Source: Flavihumibacter sp. UBA7668
GTDB lineage: Bacteria; Bacteroidota; Bacteroidia; Chitinophagales; Chitinophagaceae
Length of the DNA stretch: 64,000 nucleotides
Direction of reading: 5' to 3'
Assembly: GCF_002483205.1 (NCBI RefSeq)
Contig: NZ_DLHM01000001.1
Location: 749,176 to 813,175, forward strand
Part shown: piece by piece, positions 35,313 to 43,312 of the stretch
Layout: every line of letters begins with the position of its first letter
Numbering within the stretch: position 1 is the stretch's first letter
Notes under the pieces: generated by a model
Seen by the model: the letters and a program-made list of their open reading frames with translations, nothing else
Database searches by the model: none
Told to the model about the DNA's origin: nothing
Program-made: the position numbers and the translations under genes

Positions 35313-35457
35313 AGTTGGGTTTAGCTGGCGTGCTCAAAATTTGGATTTAATTTTTAAATAGAATTACCGCTAATCATTAATACTTAGTTAAAGCTGCTTT
35401 TAACAAACCACCCATTAACCCCTAATTTCCCTTAATTTTAAGAATAACGTGTTGATT

Positions 35458-37413
35458 ATGCCTTCATTACCAGAAAGATCCTACGAACAAGATAACTTTA
35501 TTGATACCACGAAAAATGTCTGGAATTACTCCCTGCTAACGGAAGAGGATATCCGAAACTTCCAACAGGGCACCCATTATACGCTCTATGAAAAATTCGG
35601 CTCCCATTCCATTCAGGTGCTGGATACCTGGGGAATTTATTTTGCTGTATGGGCCCCGAATGCCACCAGTGTATCAGTAAAAGGCAATTTCAACGATTGG
35701 CAGAACAATGAATACGAATTAAATCCCCGTTGGGATAAAAGCGGCATTTGGGAGGGATTTATTCCAACACTTGGATTAGGGGAGGTGTACAAATACAGAA
35801 TCAAGGGGTTCCAGGGCATCGAAGCGGATAAAGGGGATCCTTTCGCCCGCTTTTGGGAAAAAAGACCACTCACTGCATCCATTACCTGGGATACAACTTA
35901 CGCCTGGCAGGATGCTGAATGGATGAAAACCAGAAAACAACACAATTCACTGAAAGCTCCCTGGAGTGTCTATGAAATCCATCTTGCCAGCTGGATGCGT
36001 CCGGATAAAAATGATGAAGAAAGTTATAACAGTTATGAGCAGATAACAGCCAGACTTGTCCCCTATATTAAAGAGATGGGCTTTACCCATGTTGAATTTA
36101 TGCCAATAATGGAGCATCCCTTTGATGGCAGTTGGGGTTATCAGGGTACAGGATATTTTGCGCCAACATCGCGCTTTGGTTCACCGCAGGATTTCAAAGC
36201 AATGGTGGATGCTTTTCATACTGCAGGAATTGGTGTTATTCTCGATTGGGTTCCATCCCATTTTCCTTATGATTCACATGGATTATTTATGTTTGACGGT
36301 ACCCATACCTATGAATATGCAGACATGCGCAAGGGCTATCATCCCGATTGGAATTCCTATATTTTCAATTATAAAAGGGGAGAAGTTAAATCCTTTCTGA
36401 TCAGCAGTGGTCGGTATTGGTTTGATCAGTTTCATATTGATGGCTTCAGGGTAGATGCCGTTTCGTCTATGTTGAAACTGAATTATAGTCGGACAGAAGG
36501 TCAATGGGAGCCCAATGAATTCGGGGGCGATGGCAATCTCGAAGCCATTGCTTTCATCAAAGATTTTAATGAAACCATTTACCGCGATTTTCCTGATGTA
36601 CAAACCATTGCCGAAGAAGCAACCGATTGGCCCGGTGTATCGAAACCCACTTTTGAAGGCGGACTCGGATTTGGCATGAAATGGATGATGGGCTGGATGC
36701 ACGATACCCTTCGTTATTTTAAAAAAGATCCGCTTTATCGCCAGTTCGAACAGGATGCTTTCACCTTCAGCATGATGTACTATTACGATGAAAATTTCAT
36801 GCTGCCCCTGAGTCACGATGAAGTAGTACACGGCAAGAGCCCGATGATTTACAAAATGCCGGGAGATGAATGGCAAAAATTTGCCAATCTGCGTTTGTTA
36901 TATACCTATATGTTTACGCATCCCGGAGGAAAATTATTATTCATGGGGGATGAATTCGGTTCCTCTGTTGAGTGGAATTATAAATCCGAACTGCCCTGGG
37001 AATTACTGCAGTTTGATAGTCATGCTGGCATGAAAAACTGTGTCAAAGCACTCTGTCATCTGCTTAAGGCCGAGCCCGCGATGTATGAAAAACAATTTGA
37101 AAAAGGGGGCTTTGAGTGGATCGACCTGAATCATCGTGCCGAGTCGGTGGTTGTGTACCGCCGTAAGGGTGAAAATCCGGCCGATGATTTGCTGGTAATT
37201 CTAAATATGACACCGGAAGTGCGGATGAACTGGAAATTCACCGCCTTTGGAAAAAAATCATGGAAGGAACTGTTCAATAGCAACCAAAAGGAATATTGGG
37301 GAACAGGAGATGTGTACAATCCGGAAATAATCGTAACTGAGGTGGATAAAAACAACGAATTATTTGAAATAAACCTACACCTCCCTCCGTTAGGGGCTGT
37401 AGTACTCAAATAA
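35458..37413 (+). CDS. glgB: 1,4-alpha-glucan branching enzyme
   Basis: A protein of about 651 residues with an N-terminal CBM48 (about 45-140, with VWAPNATSVSVKGNFNDW) and a GH13 barrel. Catalytic blocks are FHIDGFRVDAVSSML with the nucleophile Asp near 332, TIAEEATDWPGV with the Glu near 387, and LSHDEVVHGKSPM near 451. The HDEVVHGK sequence is diagnostic of branching enzymes. It introduces alpha-1,6 branches into glycogen. The frame reaches a GTG at 35449; ATG 35458 is preferred. A TPR gene follows by 30 bp. Confidence 0.94.
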   Translation: MPSLPERSYEQDNFIDTTKNVWNYSLLTEEDIRNFQQGTHYTLYEKFGSHSIQVLDTWGIYFAVWAPNATSVSVKGNFNDWQNNEYELNPRWDKSGIWEGFIPTLGLGEVYKYRIKGFQGIEADKGDPFARFWEKRPLTASITWDTTYAWQDAEWMKTRKQHNSLKAPWSVYEIHLASWMRPDKNDEESYNSYEQITARLVPYIKEMGFTHVEFMPIMEHPFDGSWGYQGTGYFAPTSRFGSPQDFKAMVDAFHTAGIGVILDWVPSHFPYDSHGLFMFDGTHTYEYADMRKGYHPDWNSYIFNYKRGEVKSFLISSGRYWFDQFHIDGFRVDAVSSMLKLNYSRTEGQWEPNEFGGDGNLEAIAFIKDFNETIYRDFPDVQTIAEEATDWPGVSKPTFEGGLGFGMKWMMGWMHDTLRYFKKDPLYRQFEQDAFTFSMMYYYDENFMLPLSHDEVVHGKSPMIYKMPGDEWQKFANLRLLYTYMFTHPGGKLLFMGDEFGSSVEWNYKSELPWELLQFDSHAGMKNCVKALCHLLKAEPAMYEKQFEKGGFEWIDLNHRAESVVVYRRKGENPADDLLVILNMTPEVRMNWKFTAFGKKSWKELFNSNQKEYWGTGDVYNPEIIVTEVDKNNELFEINLHLPPLGAVVLK

Positions 37414-37443
37414 AAGAGGGGTTAAACCCACCGTCCATTAACT

Positions 37444-38469
37444 ATGAAACAGCTGATAACTCTACTACTTTGCGTAAGTATTGTTCTCTTCGCAGAAGCG
37501 CAACAGGACAGTATTTCCTATTATGTTCAACAAGGGGAGGAAGCCGCCTCCCGCCGTCAATACCTGCCTGCTTATCAAAATTATAAACAGGCAACCAGTT
37601 TTGATGACAATCATCCGGAAGCATTAAAGGGGATGGCAGATATGGCGATGGAACTTCGCTATTATGTCATTGCCCGCGAAACCTACAAGAAGCTACTTAC
37701 AGCGACTCCAAAAGATACGGCGCTGGTTCGGCAACTGGCCGAGTTGAATTTCCAGACCCGTCAGTTTCAGGAAGCTATCAATCTGGTTCAACAGGCAAAA
37801 ACCATGGGATCGAAGGCCAATTTAGACTGGCTGGCAGCCCGTTCCTTTTTCGAGCTCGAACATTATGGCAGTTGCCTGGAATCCATTGAACGCGCCTGGA
37901 AAAAAGACAGCAGCAATGCGCAGATGCCTTTTATTGCAGCCCGTTGTTATATTGAAATGAATAATTATCGCCGGGCCGCAGGATGTTATGAACAGGCCCT
38001 TCGACTGGATCCGGCCAATAACAAATGGATGTATGAAGCAGCGATGACCTTTTCCGCTATTCCTGATGAACCACATGCCATTGTATGGTTTGAGAAAGCA
38101 TTGGCAGCCGGACATCCGCGTAGCAATGATTTTCTGGAGAATTATGCTAATTCTTATTACGGCAATAAACAATTTGATAAAAGTATACCGCTCTATCAGG
38201 AAATCATTCAACGCAAACCACAGGATATGGAAGTGCTGTTCAGTTTGGGAGAATCTTTCTATTATTCCGGAAAATCAAACGAAGCCATTGAGACCTGGGA
38301 TAAAATGCTGGCAATTGATCCCGGTCAGGCCCGAGCTGTTTACATGATCGGCATCGCTTATATCAAAAAAGGCGAAGACAATAAAGGCAAAGACCTCTGC
38401 GAAAAAGCCATTAAAATGGATCCTTCCTTAGCTAAGCTTAAGGAGAAGAAATCCATGTTTGGATTATAG
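37444..38469 (+). CDS. Exported tetratricopeptide-repeat protein
   Basis: A 341-residue protein with a signal peptide (MKQLITLLLCVSIVLFAEAQ) followed by about eight TPR-like helical pairs covering most of its length. Clear units include AGCYEQALRLDPANNKWMYE near residue 178 and EAIETWDKMLAIDPGQARAV near residue 280. It probably acts as a periplasmic scaffold; no catalytic domain is present. It follows glgB by 30 bp and may share its transcript, though a functional link is not evident. Its end is 23 bp from the convergent argS. Confidence 0.88.
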   Translation: MKQLITLLLCVSIVLFAEAQQDSISYYVQQGEEAASRRQYLPAYQNYKQATSFDDNHPEALKGMADMAMELRYYVIARETYKKLLTATPKDTALVRQLAELNFQTRQFQEAINLVQQAKTMGSKANLDWLAARSFFELEHYGSCLESIERAWKKDSSNAQMPFIAARCYIEMNNYRRAAGCYEQALRLDPANNKWMYEAAMTFSAIPDEPHAIVWFEKALAAGHPRSNDFLENYANSYYGNKQFDKSIPLYQEIIQRKPQDMEVLFSLGESFYYSGKSNEAIETWDKMLAIDPGQARAVYMIGIAYIKKGEDNKGKDLCEKAIKMDPSLAKLKEKKSMFGL

Positions 38470-38492
38470 GAGGAAAGGAGAGCTTCCCTTCT

Positions 38493-40271
38493 TCACATCT
38501 TCTCCGGAACCCGAATACCCAACATACCCATTCCTGCCGAAATAACATGCGCCGTCATAACAGCTATGCGTAATCGAAGTTCTTTTTTATTGACAGATTC
38601 CGCCCGGCTTATCTGATGAACCGTTAAAAACGAATTGAATTGTTTGCAGAGATGGAAGATATAGTTGGCCATAGCTGAAGGATTATGTTCAGTAGCGGCC
38701 TGTTCTATTACTGAAGGGAATTGTTCAAGAGTAACCAGCATTGATTTCTCCATTGGCAGTAAACTATCCTGCATCCAGTCTATAGAATCGGTAACAGATT
38801 CCCTTCTTAATATTGATTTGGTTCTGGCGTGAGTGTATTGAATAAATGGACCAGTGAATCCATGTATATCTATAGACTCTTCCGGATTGAAGATCATTTT
38901 CTTTTGAGGATCCACCCGAAGCAGGTAGAATTTCAATGCACCCAACCCGATGGTATTGTACAGTTCGCTCAATTCGATATCGGTGAAGCCATCCACCTTG
39001 CCCAGTTCTTTGGTATTTTGCTCGGCTATGGAGATCATTTCAGCTACCAAATCGTCCGCATCTACTACGGTTCCTTCCCTGCTTTTCATTTTTCCACTTG
39101 GTAATTCAACCATCCCATAGGAAAGATGATAGATTCCGTCTGCTTTCGGCAATTGCAGTTTTTCAGCAATCAGCTTGAGCACTTTAAAATGATAATTCTG
39201 TTCATCGCCCACAACATAAATGCTCTGCTCCATTCCATACTCTTCGTATTTCTGTTGGGCCAGCCCAATATCCTGAGTTATATATACCGATGTTCCATCT
39301 TTCCGTTGCACGAGTTTTTCATCGAGTCCGTCTTCGGTCAGATCTATCCAAACGCTGCCATCTTCCTTTTTATAAAAGACGCCTTTTCCAAGACCTTCCT
39401 GAACAATTTTTTTCCCTAACAGATAGGTATTGCTTTCGTAATAAGTGATATCGAAGTTTGCACCGATTGATTCATAGGTAGCGGCAAATCCATCATAGAC
39501 CCATCCATTCATTTGTTTCCAGAGTTCGATCACATCCGTTTTGCCGGCTTCCCAATCCACCAGCATTTGCTGTGCTTCCAGCATTATTGGAGCCTGCTTT
39601 TCAGCTTCTTCTTTTGTTTTTCCGGCAGCTACCAGTGCTTCCACCTCTGCTTTATATGCATCATTGAACTTTACATAATAATCACCCACAAAATGATCCC
39701 CCTTAGTGCCCGCCAATCCGGGTGTTTCACCATTGGAAAAACGCAACCAGGCAATCATGCTTTTACAGATATGAATACCTCGATCATTAACAATGCAGCT
39801 TTTAATTACTTCATACCCGCCGGATTTTAGAATTTCCGCAATACTCCAGCCAAGGAAAATATTCCGCAAGTGCCCCAGGTGCAGGGGTTTATTGGTATTG
39901 GGAGAAGCATACTCAACCATCACTTTTTTCCCGTTGGGAGCTGCTTTACCATAGGAAGGATTATAATAATGTTCTTCCAGCAACGCATTCCAGTAAGAAT
40001 CGGCGATGGTAAGGTTCAGAAACCCTTTTATCACATTATAAGCAGTAAAAAAATTGGAGTTCTGGTTAACCAGAAATTTTCCCAGGGTTTCACCTAATTC
40101 CTCCGGTTTTTGGCGGAGGGCTTTGGTGAGCCCAAATAAAACGACGGTATAATCGCCTTCAAACTCAGGTTTGGTCTGGTTGATCTGAAAATTTGCCGGT
40201 CCGCTTAATTCCGGATATAACCCGCTGAGTGCGCTGTTAACAATGCTTTGGATCTGTTGTGTAATAGCCAT
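38493..40271 (-). CDS. argS: Arginyl-tRNA synthetase
   Basis: A 592-residue class I aminoacyl-tRNA synthetase that charges tRNA-Arg. An N-terminal additional domain is followed by the HIGH-type motif in NKPLHLGHLRNIFLGWS near residue 130. The KMSKS equivalent is GKMKSREGTVVDADDL near residue 388, the form usual in Bacteroidota, and a C-terminal DALR anticodon-binding domain ends the protein. The frame extends to a TTG at 40280, but ATG 40271 starts MAITQQIQSIV and lies 6 nt after a TATTTTTG element. It is divergent from gtrA across 27 bp. Confidence 0.97.
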   Translation of the reverse strand: MAITQQIQSIVNSALSGLYPELSGPANFQINQTKPEFEGDYTVVLFGLTKALRQKPEELGETLGKFLVNQNSNFFTAYNVIKGFLNLTIADSYWNALLEEHYYNPSYGKAAPNGKKVMVEYASPNTNKPLHLGHLRNIFLGWSIAEILKSGGYEVIKSCIVNDRGIHICKSMIAWLRFSNGETPGLAGTKGDHFVGDYYVKFNDAYKAEVEALVAAGKTKEEAEKQAPIMLEAQQMLVDWEAGKTDVIELWKQMNGWVYDGFAATYESIGANFDITYYESNTYLLGKKIVQEGLGKGVFYKKEDGSVWIDLTEDGLDEKLVQRKDGTSVYITQDIGLAQQKYEEYGMEQSIYVVGDEQNYHFKVLKLIAEKLQLPKADGIYHLSYGMVELPSGKMKSREGTVVDADDLVAEMISIAEQNTKELGKVDGFTDIELSELYNTIGLGALKFYLLRVDPQKKMIFNPEESIDIHGFTGPFIQYTHARTKSILRRESVTDSIDWMQDSLLPMEKSMLVTLEQFPSVIEQAATEHNPSAMANYIFHLCKQFNSFLTVHQISRAESVNKKELRLRIAVMTAHVISAGMGMLGIRVPEKM

Positions 40272-40277
40272 AGGCGG

Positions 40278-40285
40278 CAAAAATA
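40278..40285 (-). promoter_or_regulatory. -7 element TATTTTTG of argS, back-to-back with that of gtrA
   Basis: On the minus strand a perfect TAnnTTTG match ends 6 nt before the argS ATG. It directly abuts the plus-strand element at 40286-40293, giving the near-palindrome CAAAAATATATATTTG. No TTTG -33 box was seen at the normal spacing. Confidence 0.6.
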
Positions 40286-40293
40286 TATATTTG
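40286..40293 (+). promoter_or_regulatory. -7 element TATATTTG of the GtrA gene
   Basis: A perfect TAnnTTTG match ending 5 nt before the ATG at 40299, so a leaderless transcript is predicted. It touches the argS element on the other strand with no spacer. Confidence 0.6.
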
Positions 40294-40298
40294 CGCCC

Positions 40299-40796
40299 AT
40301 GTTAGCATGGGTGAGTCAAAGCATTAGTCGGGTGATTGATTTCTTTTATCCTCCGTTCAGGCGATATATTCCGCTGCAAACCTTTCGGTACATCGCCTGC
40401 GGGGGCGGGAACACGGTGCTTGATATTCTGATCTATTTTATTTCTTATAATTATATTCTTGATAAACAGGATATAGATCTTGGATTTACTGCTTTTGGGC
40501 GGGATGCCATCGTTACGCCCCATATTATGGCTTTTGTCATTTCTTTTTGTATTAGTTTTCCAATGGGATTTTTTCTTAACCGGACAGTCGTCTTCAATGA
40601 CTCTGTTTTGAGGGGCAGGGTTCAGCTATTTCGTTATATCTTGCTTGTAACAGCTTGTATTTTCTTAAATTATATATTTATAAAACTTTTTGTGGAACAG
40701 TTTGGTATTTATCCAACAGTGGCCAAAATTCTCACTACTTTGATCGTCGTTTCCTTCAGTTACTTCTCCCAGCGAAATTTCACTTTTAAAAGATAG
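40299..40796 (+). CDS. GtrA family membrane protein
   Basis: A 165-residue protein with four transmembrane segments and the GtrA signature FRYIACGGGNTVLDILIYF near residue 28, ending FSYFSQRNFTFKR. GtrA-like proteins are thought to flip polyprenyl-phosphate-linked sugars across the inner membrane for surface polysaccharide modification. The frame opens at 40248 inside argS, but ATG 40299 fits both the family start and the promoter element. A nested palindrome starts 3 bp after its stop codon. No glycosyltransferase partner is adjacent. Confidence 0.9.
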   Translation: MLAWVSQSISRVIDFFYPPFRRYIPLQTFRYIACGGGNTVLDILIYFISYNYILDKQDIDLGFTAFGRDAIVTPHIMAFVISFCISFPMGFFLNRTVVFNDSVLRGRVQLFRYILLVTACIFLNYIFIKLFVEQFGIYPTVAKILTTLIVVSFSYFSQRNFTFKR

Positions 40797-40799
40797 GGC

Positions 40800-40908
40800 A
40801 AAATGGCGGTTTTTCTTCACCCGCCGGGTGCCACCCGACCGGTGGTACCCGGCGGGTAAAAGCGTTTTGGCAGTTTAGCAGCGGCCAACCTGACAAAACT
40901 GCCATTTT
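40800..40908. repeat. Nested palindromic element with ACCCGCCGGGT core (REP-like)
   Basis: An outer inverted repeat (40800-40813 and 40895-40908, AAAATGGCGGTTTT / AAAACTGCCATTTT, one G:U) encloses a GC-rich 17-bp hairpin (40819-40835 / 40841-40857, 5-nt loop, one G:U). The inner arms contain ACCCGCCGGGT and ACCCGGCGGGT. The same ACCCGnCGGGT module forms the palindrome at 46995-47034. It fills the gap between gtrA and the dnaK leader and may terminate gtrA. Confidence 0.8.
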
Positions 40909-40982
40909 AACACTTAAAACTGGGCTTGGCATATTGATTGTCAATAGAAAATACATTCATTCATTAAAGGAAAATTATAGAT

Positions 40983-42878
40983 ATGGGAAAGATAATAGGC
41001 ATCGACCTGGGAACTACCAACAGTTGCGTATCGGTTATGGAGGGAAATGAACCCGTAGTAATCGCGAACGATGAAGGACGCAGAACAACGCCTTCGGTGG
41101 TAGCCTTCCTGAAGAACGGAGAACGTAAAGTGGGCGATCCGGCCAAACGCCAGGCCATCACCAATCCGCATAATACCATTATGTCGGTGAAACGCTTCAT
41201 GGGACGCCGCTTTGATGAAGTAACTGAAGAAATCAGCCATTGGAGCTATAAGGTTGCCAAAGGTGATAACAATACTGTACGAATTGACATTGATGGTCGA
41301 TTGTACACCCCACAGGAAATCAGTGCCATGATTCTGCAGAAAATGAAGAAAACTGCTGAAGATTACCTGGGACAGGAAGTAACAGAGGCGGTAATTACCG
41401 TTCCTGCTTATTTCAATGATGCCCAGCGTCAGGCAACCAAGGAAGCCGGTGAAATAGCCGGACTGAATGTACGCCGCATCGTGAATGAGCCAACTGCTGC
41501 GGCATTGGCATATGGTTTGGATAAAAAAGGAAAAGACCAGAAAATCGCGGTATTTGATCTGGGTGGTGGTACGTTTGACGTGTCCATCCTGGAATTGGGT
41601 GACGGTGTTTTTGAAGTAAAATCAACCAATGGTGATACACACCTGGGTGGTGATGATTTCGATAAAGTGATTATGGACTGGCTTGCAGAAGAGTTCAAAA
41701 AGGACGAGAATGTAGATCTTCGGAAAGACCCAATGGCGCTGCAGCGTTTGAAAGAAGCTTCGGAAAAAGCCAAAGTTGAACTTTCATCTTCTTCTGAAAC
41801 AGAAATCAACCTGCCCTACGTAACCGCAGTAGACGGTGTGCCCAAGCACCTGGTTAAAAAACTGACTCGTGCTAAATTTGAGCAGCTGGCGGATAATCTG
41901 TTCACCCGCTGTCTGAAACCATGTGAGCAGGCATTGAAAGATGCCGGAATGAACACCTCCGAAATTGATGAGATCATTCTCGTTGGTGGGTCTACCCGGA
42001 TTCCCAAAGTGCAGGAAATTGTAGAGAAATTCTTTGGTAAAAAACCAAATAAGGGAGTTAACCCGGATGAAGTAGTAGCAGTAGGGGCAGGTATTCAGGG
42101 TGCAGTATTAACCGGTGAAGTAAAAGATGTGTTGCTGTTGGATGTTACTCCGCTTAGTCTGGGTATCGAAACAATGGGCGGAGTAATGACCCGACTGATT
42201 GAATCCAATACCACCATCCCATCCAAAAAATCAGAAACCTTCTCAACTGCCAGCGACAATCAGCCGGGCGTACAAATTCATGTACTGCAGGGCGAGCGTC
42301 CAATGGCAAATCAGAATAAGAGTCTGGGTATGTTCAACCTGGATGGTATTCCTCCGGCTCCCCGCGGCGTTCCTCAGATCGAAGTGATTTTCGATATCGA
42401 TGCCAATGGTATCCTGCATGTAACTGCTAAGGACAAAGGAACCGGTAAGGAGCAAAAGATCCGGATTGAAGCTGGATCCGGGCTTACCAAAGAAGAGATT
42501 GAAAAAATGAAAGCTGAAGCGAAAGCCAATGAATCTACCGATAAAGAAGCCAAAGAGCGGGTGGAAAAAATCAACCAGGCAGATAGCCTGATTTTCCAAA
42601 CCGAGAAGCAATTGAAAGAATTCGGAGAAAAGATTCCAACCGATAAAAAAGCGCCGATTGAAACTGCGTTGGGCAAATTGAAAGATGCCCACAAGAGCCA
42701 GGATATCGCCGCCATTGATGCAGCAGTAACAGAAATGAATACTGCCTGGACAGCTGCATCTGAAGAGATATACAAAGCTCAGCAGGAAGGTGGTGCGCCG
42801 CAACCGGATGGAAACGCAGGAGCACAGGGCGCGAGTGGAGAAAATGTGACAGACGCAGAATTTGAAGAAGTCAAATAA
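40983..42878 (+). CDS. dnaK: Molecular chaperone DnaK (Hsp70)
   Basis: A 631-residue Hsp70 chaperone. The ATPase domain begins MGKIIGIDLGTTNSCVSVME, with phosphate-2 motif VFDLGGGTFDVSILELG near residue 195 and the adenosine motif ILVGGSTRIPKVQE near residue 337. The substrate-binding domain (about 390-505) contains LLDVTPLSLGIETMGG, and the lid ends in a glycine/glutamine-rich tail with the terminal DAEFEEVK. No dnaJ or grpE is adjacent. No CIRCE operator was found in the leader. A heptad tract and a terminator follow. Confidence 0.98.
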   Translation: MGKIIGIDLGTTNSCVSVMEGNEPVVIANDEGRRTTPSVVAFLKNGERKVGDPAKRQAITNPHNTIMSVKRFMGRRFDEVTEEISHWSYKVAKGDNNTVRIDIDGRLYTPQEISAMILQKMKKTAEDYLGQEVTEAVITVPAYFNDAQRQATKEAGEIAGLNVRRIVNEPTAAALAYGLDKKGKDQKIAVFDLGGGTFDVSILELGDGVFEVKSTNGDTHLGGDDFDKVIMDWLAEEFKKDENVDLRKDPMALQRLKEASEKAKVELSSSSETEINLPYVTAVDGVPKHLVKKLTRAKFEQLADNLFTRCLKPCEQALKDAGMNTSEIDEIILVGGSTRIPKVQEIVEKFFGKKPNKGVNPDEVVAVGAGIQGAVLTGEVKDVLLLDVTPLSLGIETMGGVMTRLIESNTTIPSKKSETFSTASDNQPGVQIHVLQGERPMANQNKSLGMFNLDGIPPAPRGVPQIEVIFDIDANGILHVTAKDKGTGKEQKIRIEAGSGLTKEEIEKMKAEAKANESTDKEAKERVEKINQADSLIFQTEKQLKEFGEKIPTDKKAPIETALGKLKDAHKSQDIAAIDAAVTEMNTAWTAASEEIYKAQQEGGAPQPDGNAGAQGASGENVTDAEFEEVK

Positions 42879-42882
42879 AAAA

Positions 42883-42903
42883 GGTGAAAGGTGAAAGGTG
42901 AAA
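42883..42903 (+). repeat. Heptanucleotide tract after dnaK, 3 perfect GGTGAAA units
   Basis: Three identical 7-mers GGTGAAA begin 4 bp past the dnaK stop codon and precede the terminator, so they are transcribed in the dnaK 3' UTR. The reverse-oriented partner is at 42986-43013. Confidence 0.87.
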
Positions 42904-42914
42904 GCATCTTTATA

Positions 42915-42945
42915 AAAAAGCGGCCGGTAAAATCGGCCGCTTTTT
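42915..42945 (+). terminator. Rho-independent terminator of dnaK
   Basis: A perfect 12-bp stem (AAAAAGCGGCCG / CGGCCGCTTTTT) with a 7-nt loop, followed by a pyrimidine-rich run. The A/T flanks make it potentially bidirectional. Confidence 0.9.
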
Positions 42946-42948
42946 CCT

Positions 42949-42979
42949 TTTGGGTATTTGGTAGAATTGGCTATTTTTG
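42949..42979 (+). promoter_or_regulatory. Canonical Bacteroidota promoter TTTG-N19-TATTTTTG
   Basis: TTTG at 42949-42952, a 19-nt spacer and TATTTTTG at 42972-42979 match the -33/-7 consensus exactly. It lies just after the dnaK terminator and drives the 51-residue membrane protein gene at 43023, giving a leader of about 40 nt that contains the inverted heptad tract. Confidence 0.75.
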
Positions 42980-42985
42980 CGGGGT

Positions 42986-43013
42986 CTTTACTTTTTACTT
43001 TTAATTTTTTACT
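42986..43013 (-). repeat. Inverted heptanucleotide tract in the leader of the small membrane protein gene
   Basis: On the plus strand the units read CTTTACT, TTTTACT, TTTAATT, TTTTACT, i.e. AGTAAAA, AATTAAA, AGTAAAA, AGTAAAG on the minus strand. The design matches the tract after the ROK gene. It would lie inside the 5' leader of the downstream small gene. Confidence 0.8.
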
Positions 43014-43022
43014 TTGCAAAAC

Positions 43023-43178
43023 ATGGAAACTCAGAAGAAAAATACCGGAATCTGGTGGTTAGGTTTTTTTGTATCGACAGCCGCATTATTGGCAGCTATC
43101 TTCCTGCATTGGGAATACCTGACGATGATTATTCCTTTTGTGTGTACCAGTTTCGTAAAGGCCATGGACATCATCTAA
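43023..43178 (+). CDS. Small membrane protein, 51 residues
   Basis: A short gene starting METQKKNTGIWWLGFFVS and ending SFVKAMDII before TAA at 43176. One strongly hydrophobic segment (about residues 11-27) and a second (about 31-45) make it a likely inner-membrane hairpin protein. The support is a canonical promoter with correct spacing upstream, an ATG start and protein-like composition. No family is recognised. It lies between dnaK and the 4-alpha-glucanotransferase gene, but its own promoter and the dnaK terminator make it a separate unit. Confidence 0.72.
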   Translation: METQKKNTGIWWLGFFVSTAALLAAIFLHWEYLTMIIPFVCTSFVKAMDII

Positions 43179-43312
43179 GCCTGTGTTGAAATTCTTACTA
43201 TATTTCCCTGCCAATGGCGGGGTTTTTTTTATCCTACAGGAAAACAAATGTGTAAAATATACACAAATAAATTATTTTTACTGCAGATTCGACCAGCCCA
43301 AACAACGATTGC

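Noticed and set aside
40917..40960. Sigma-54-like sequence (TTGGCA-N6-TTGTC) or CIRCE operator before dnaK
   Set aside because: The spacing GG-N10-G fits, but the invariant -12 C is T, and no CIRCE inverted repeat is present. Too weak to call without an rpoN gene or mapped start site.
42915..43178. Small regulatory RNA between dnaK and malQ
   Set aside because: The promoter and terminator present are better explained by dnaK ending and the 51-residue gene starting; no second terminator follows to define an RNA gene.
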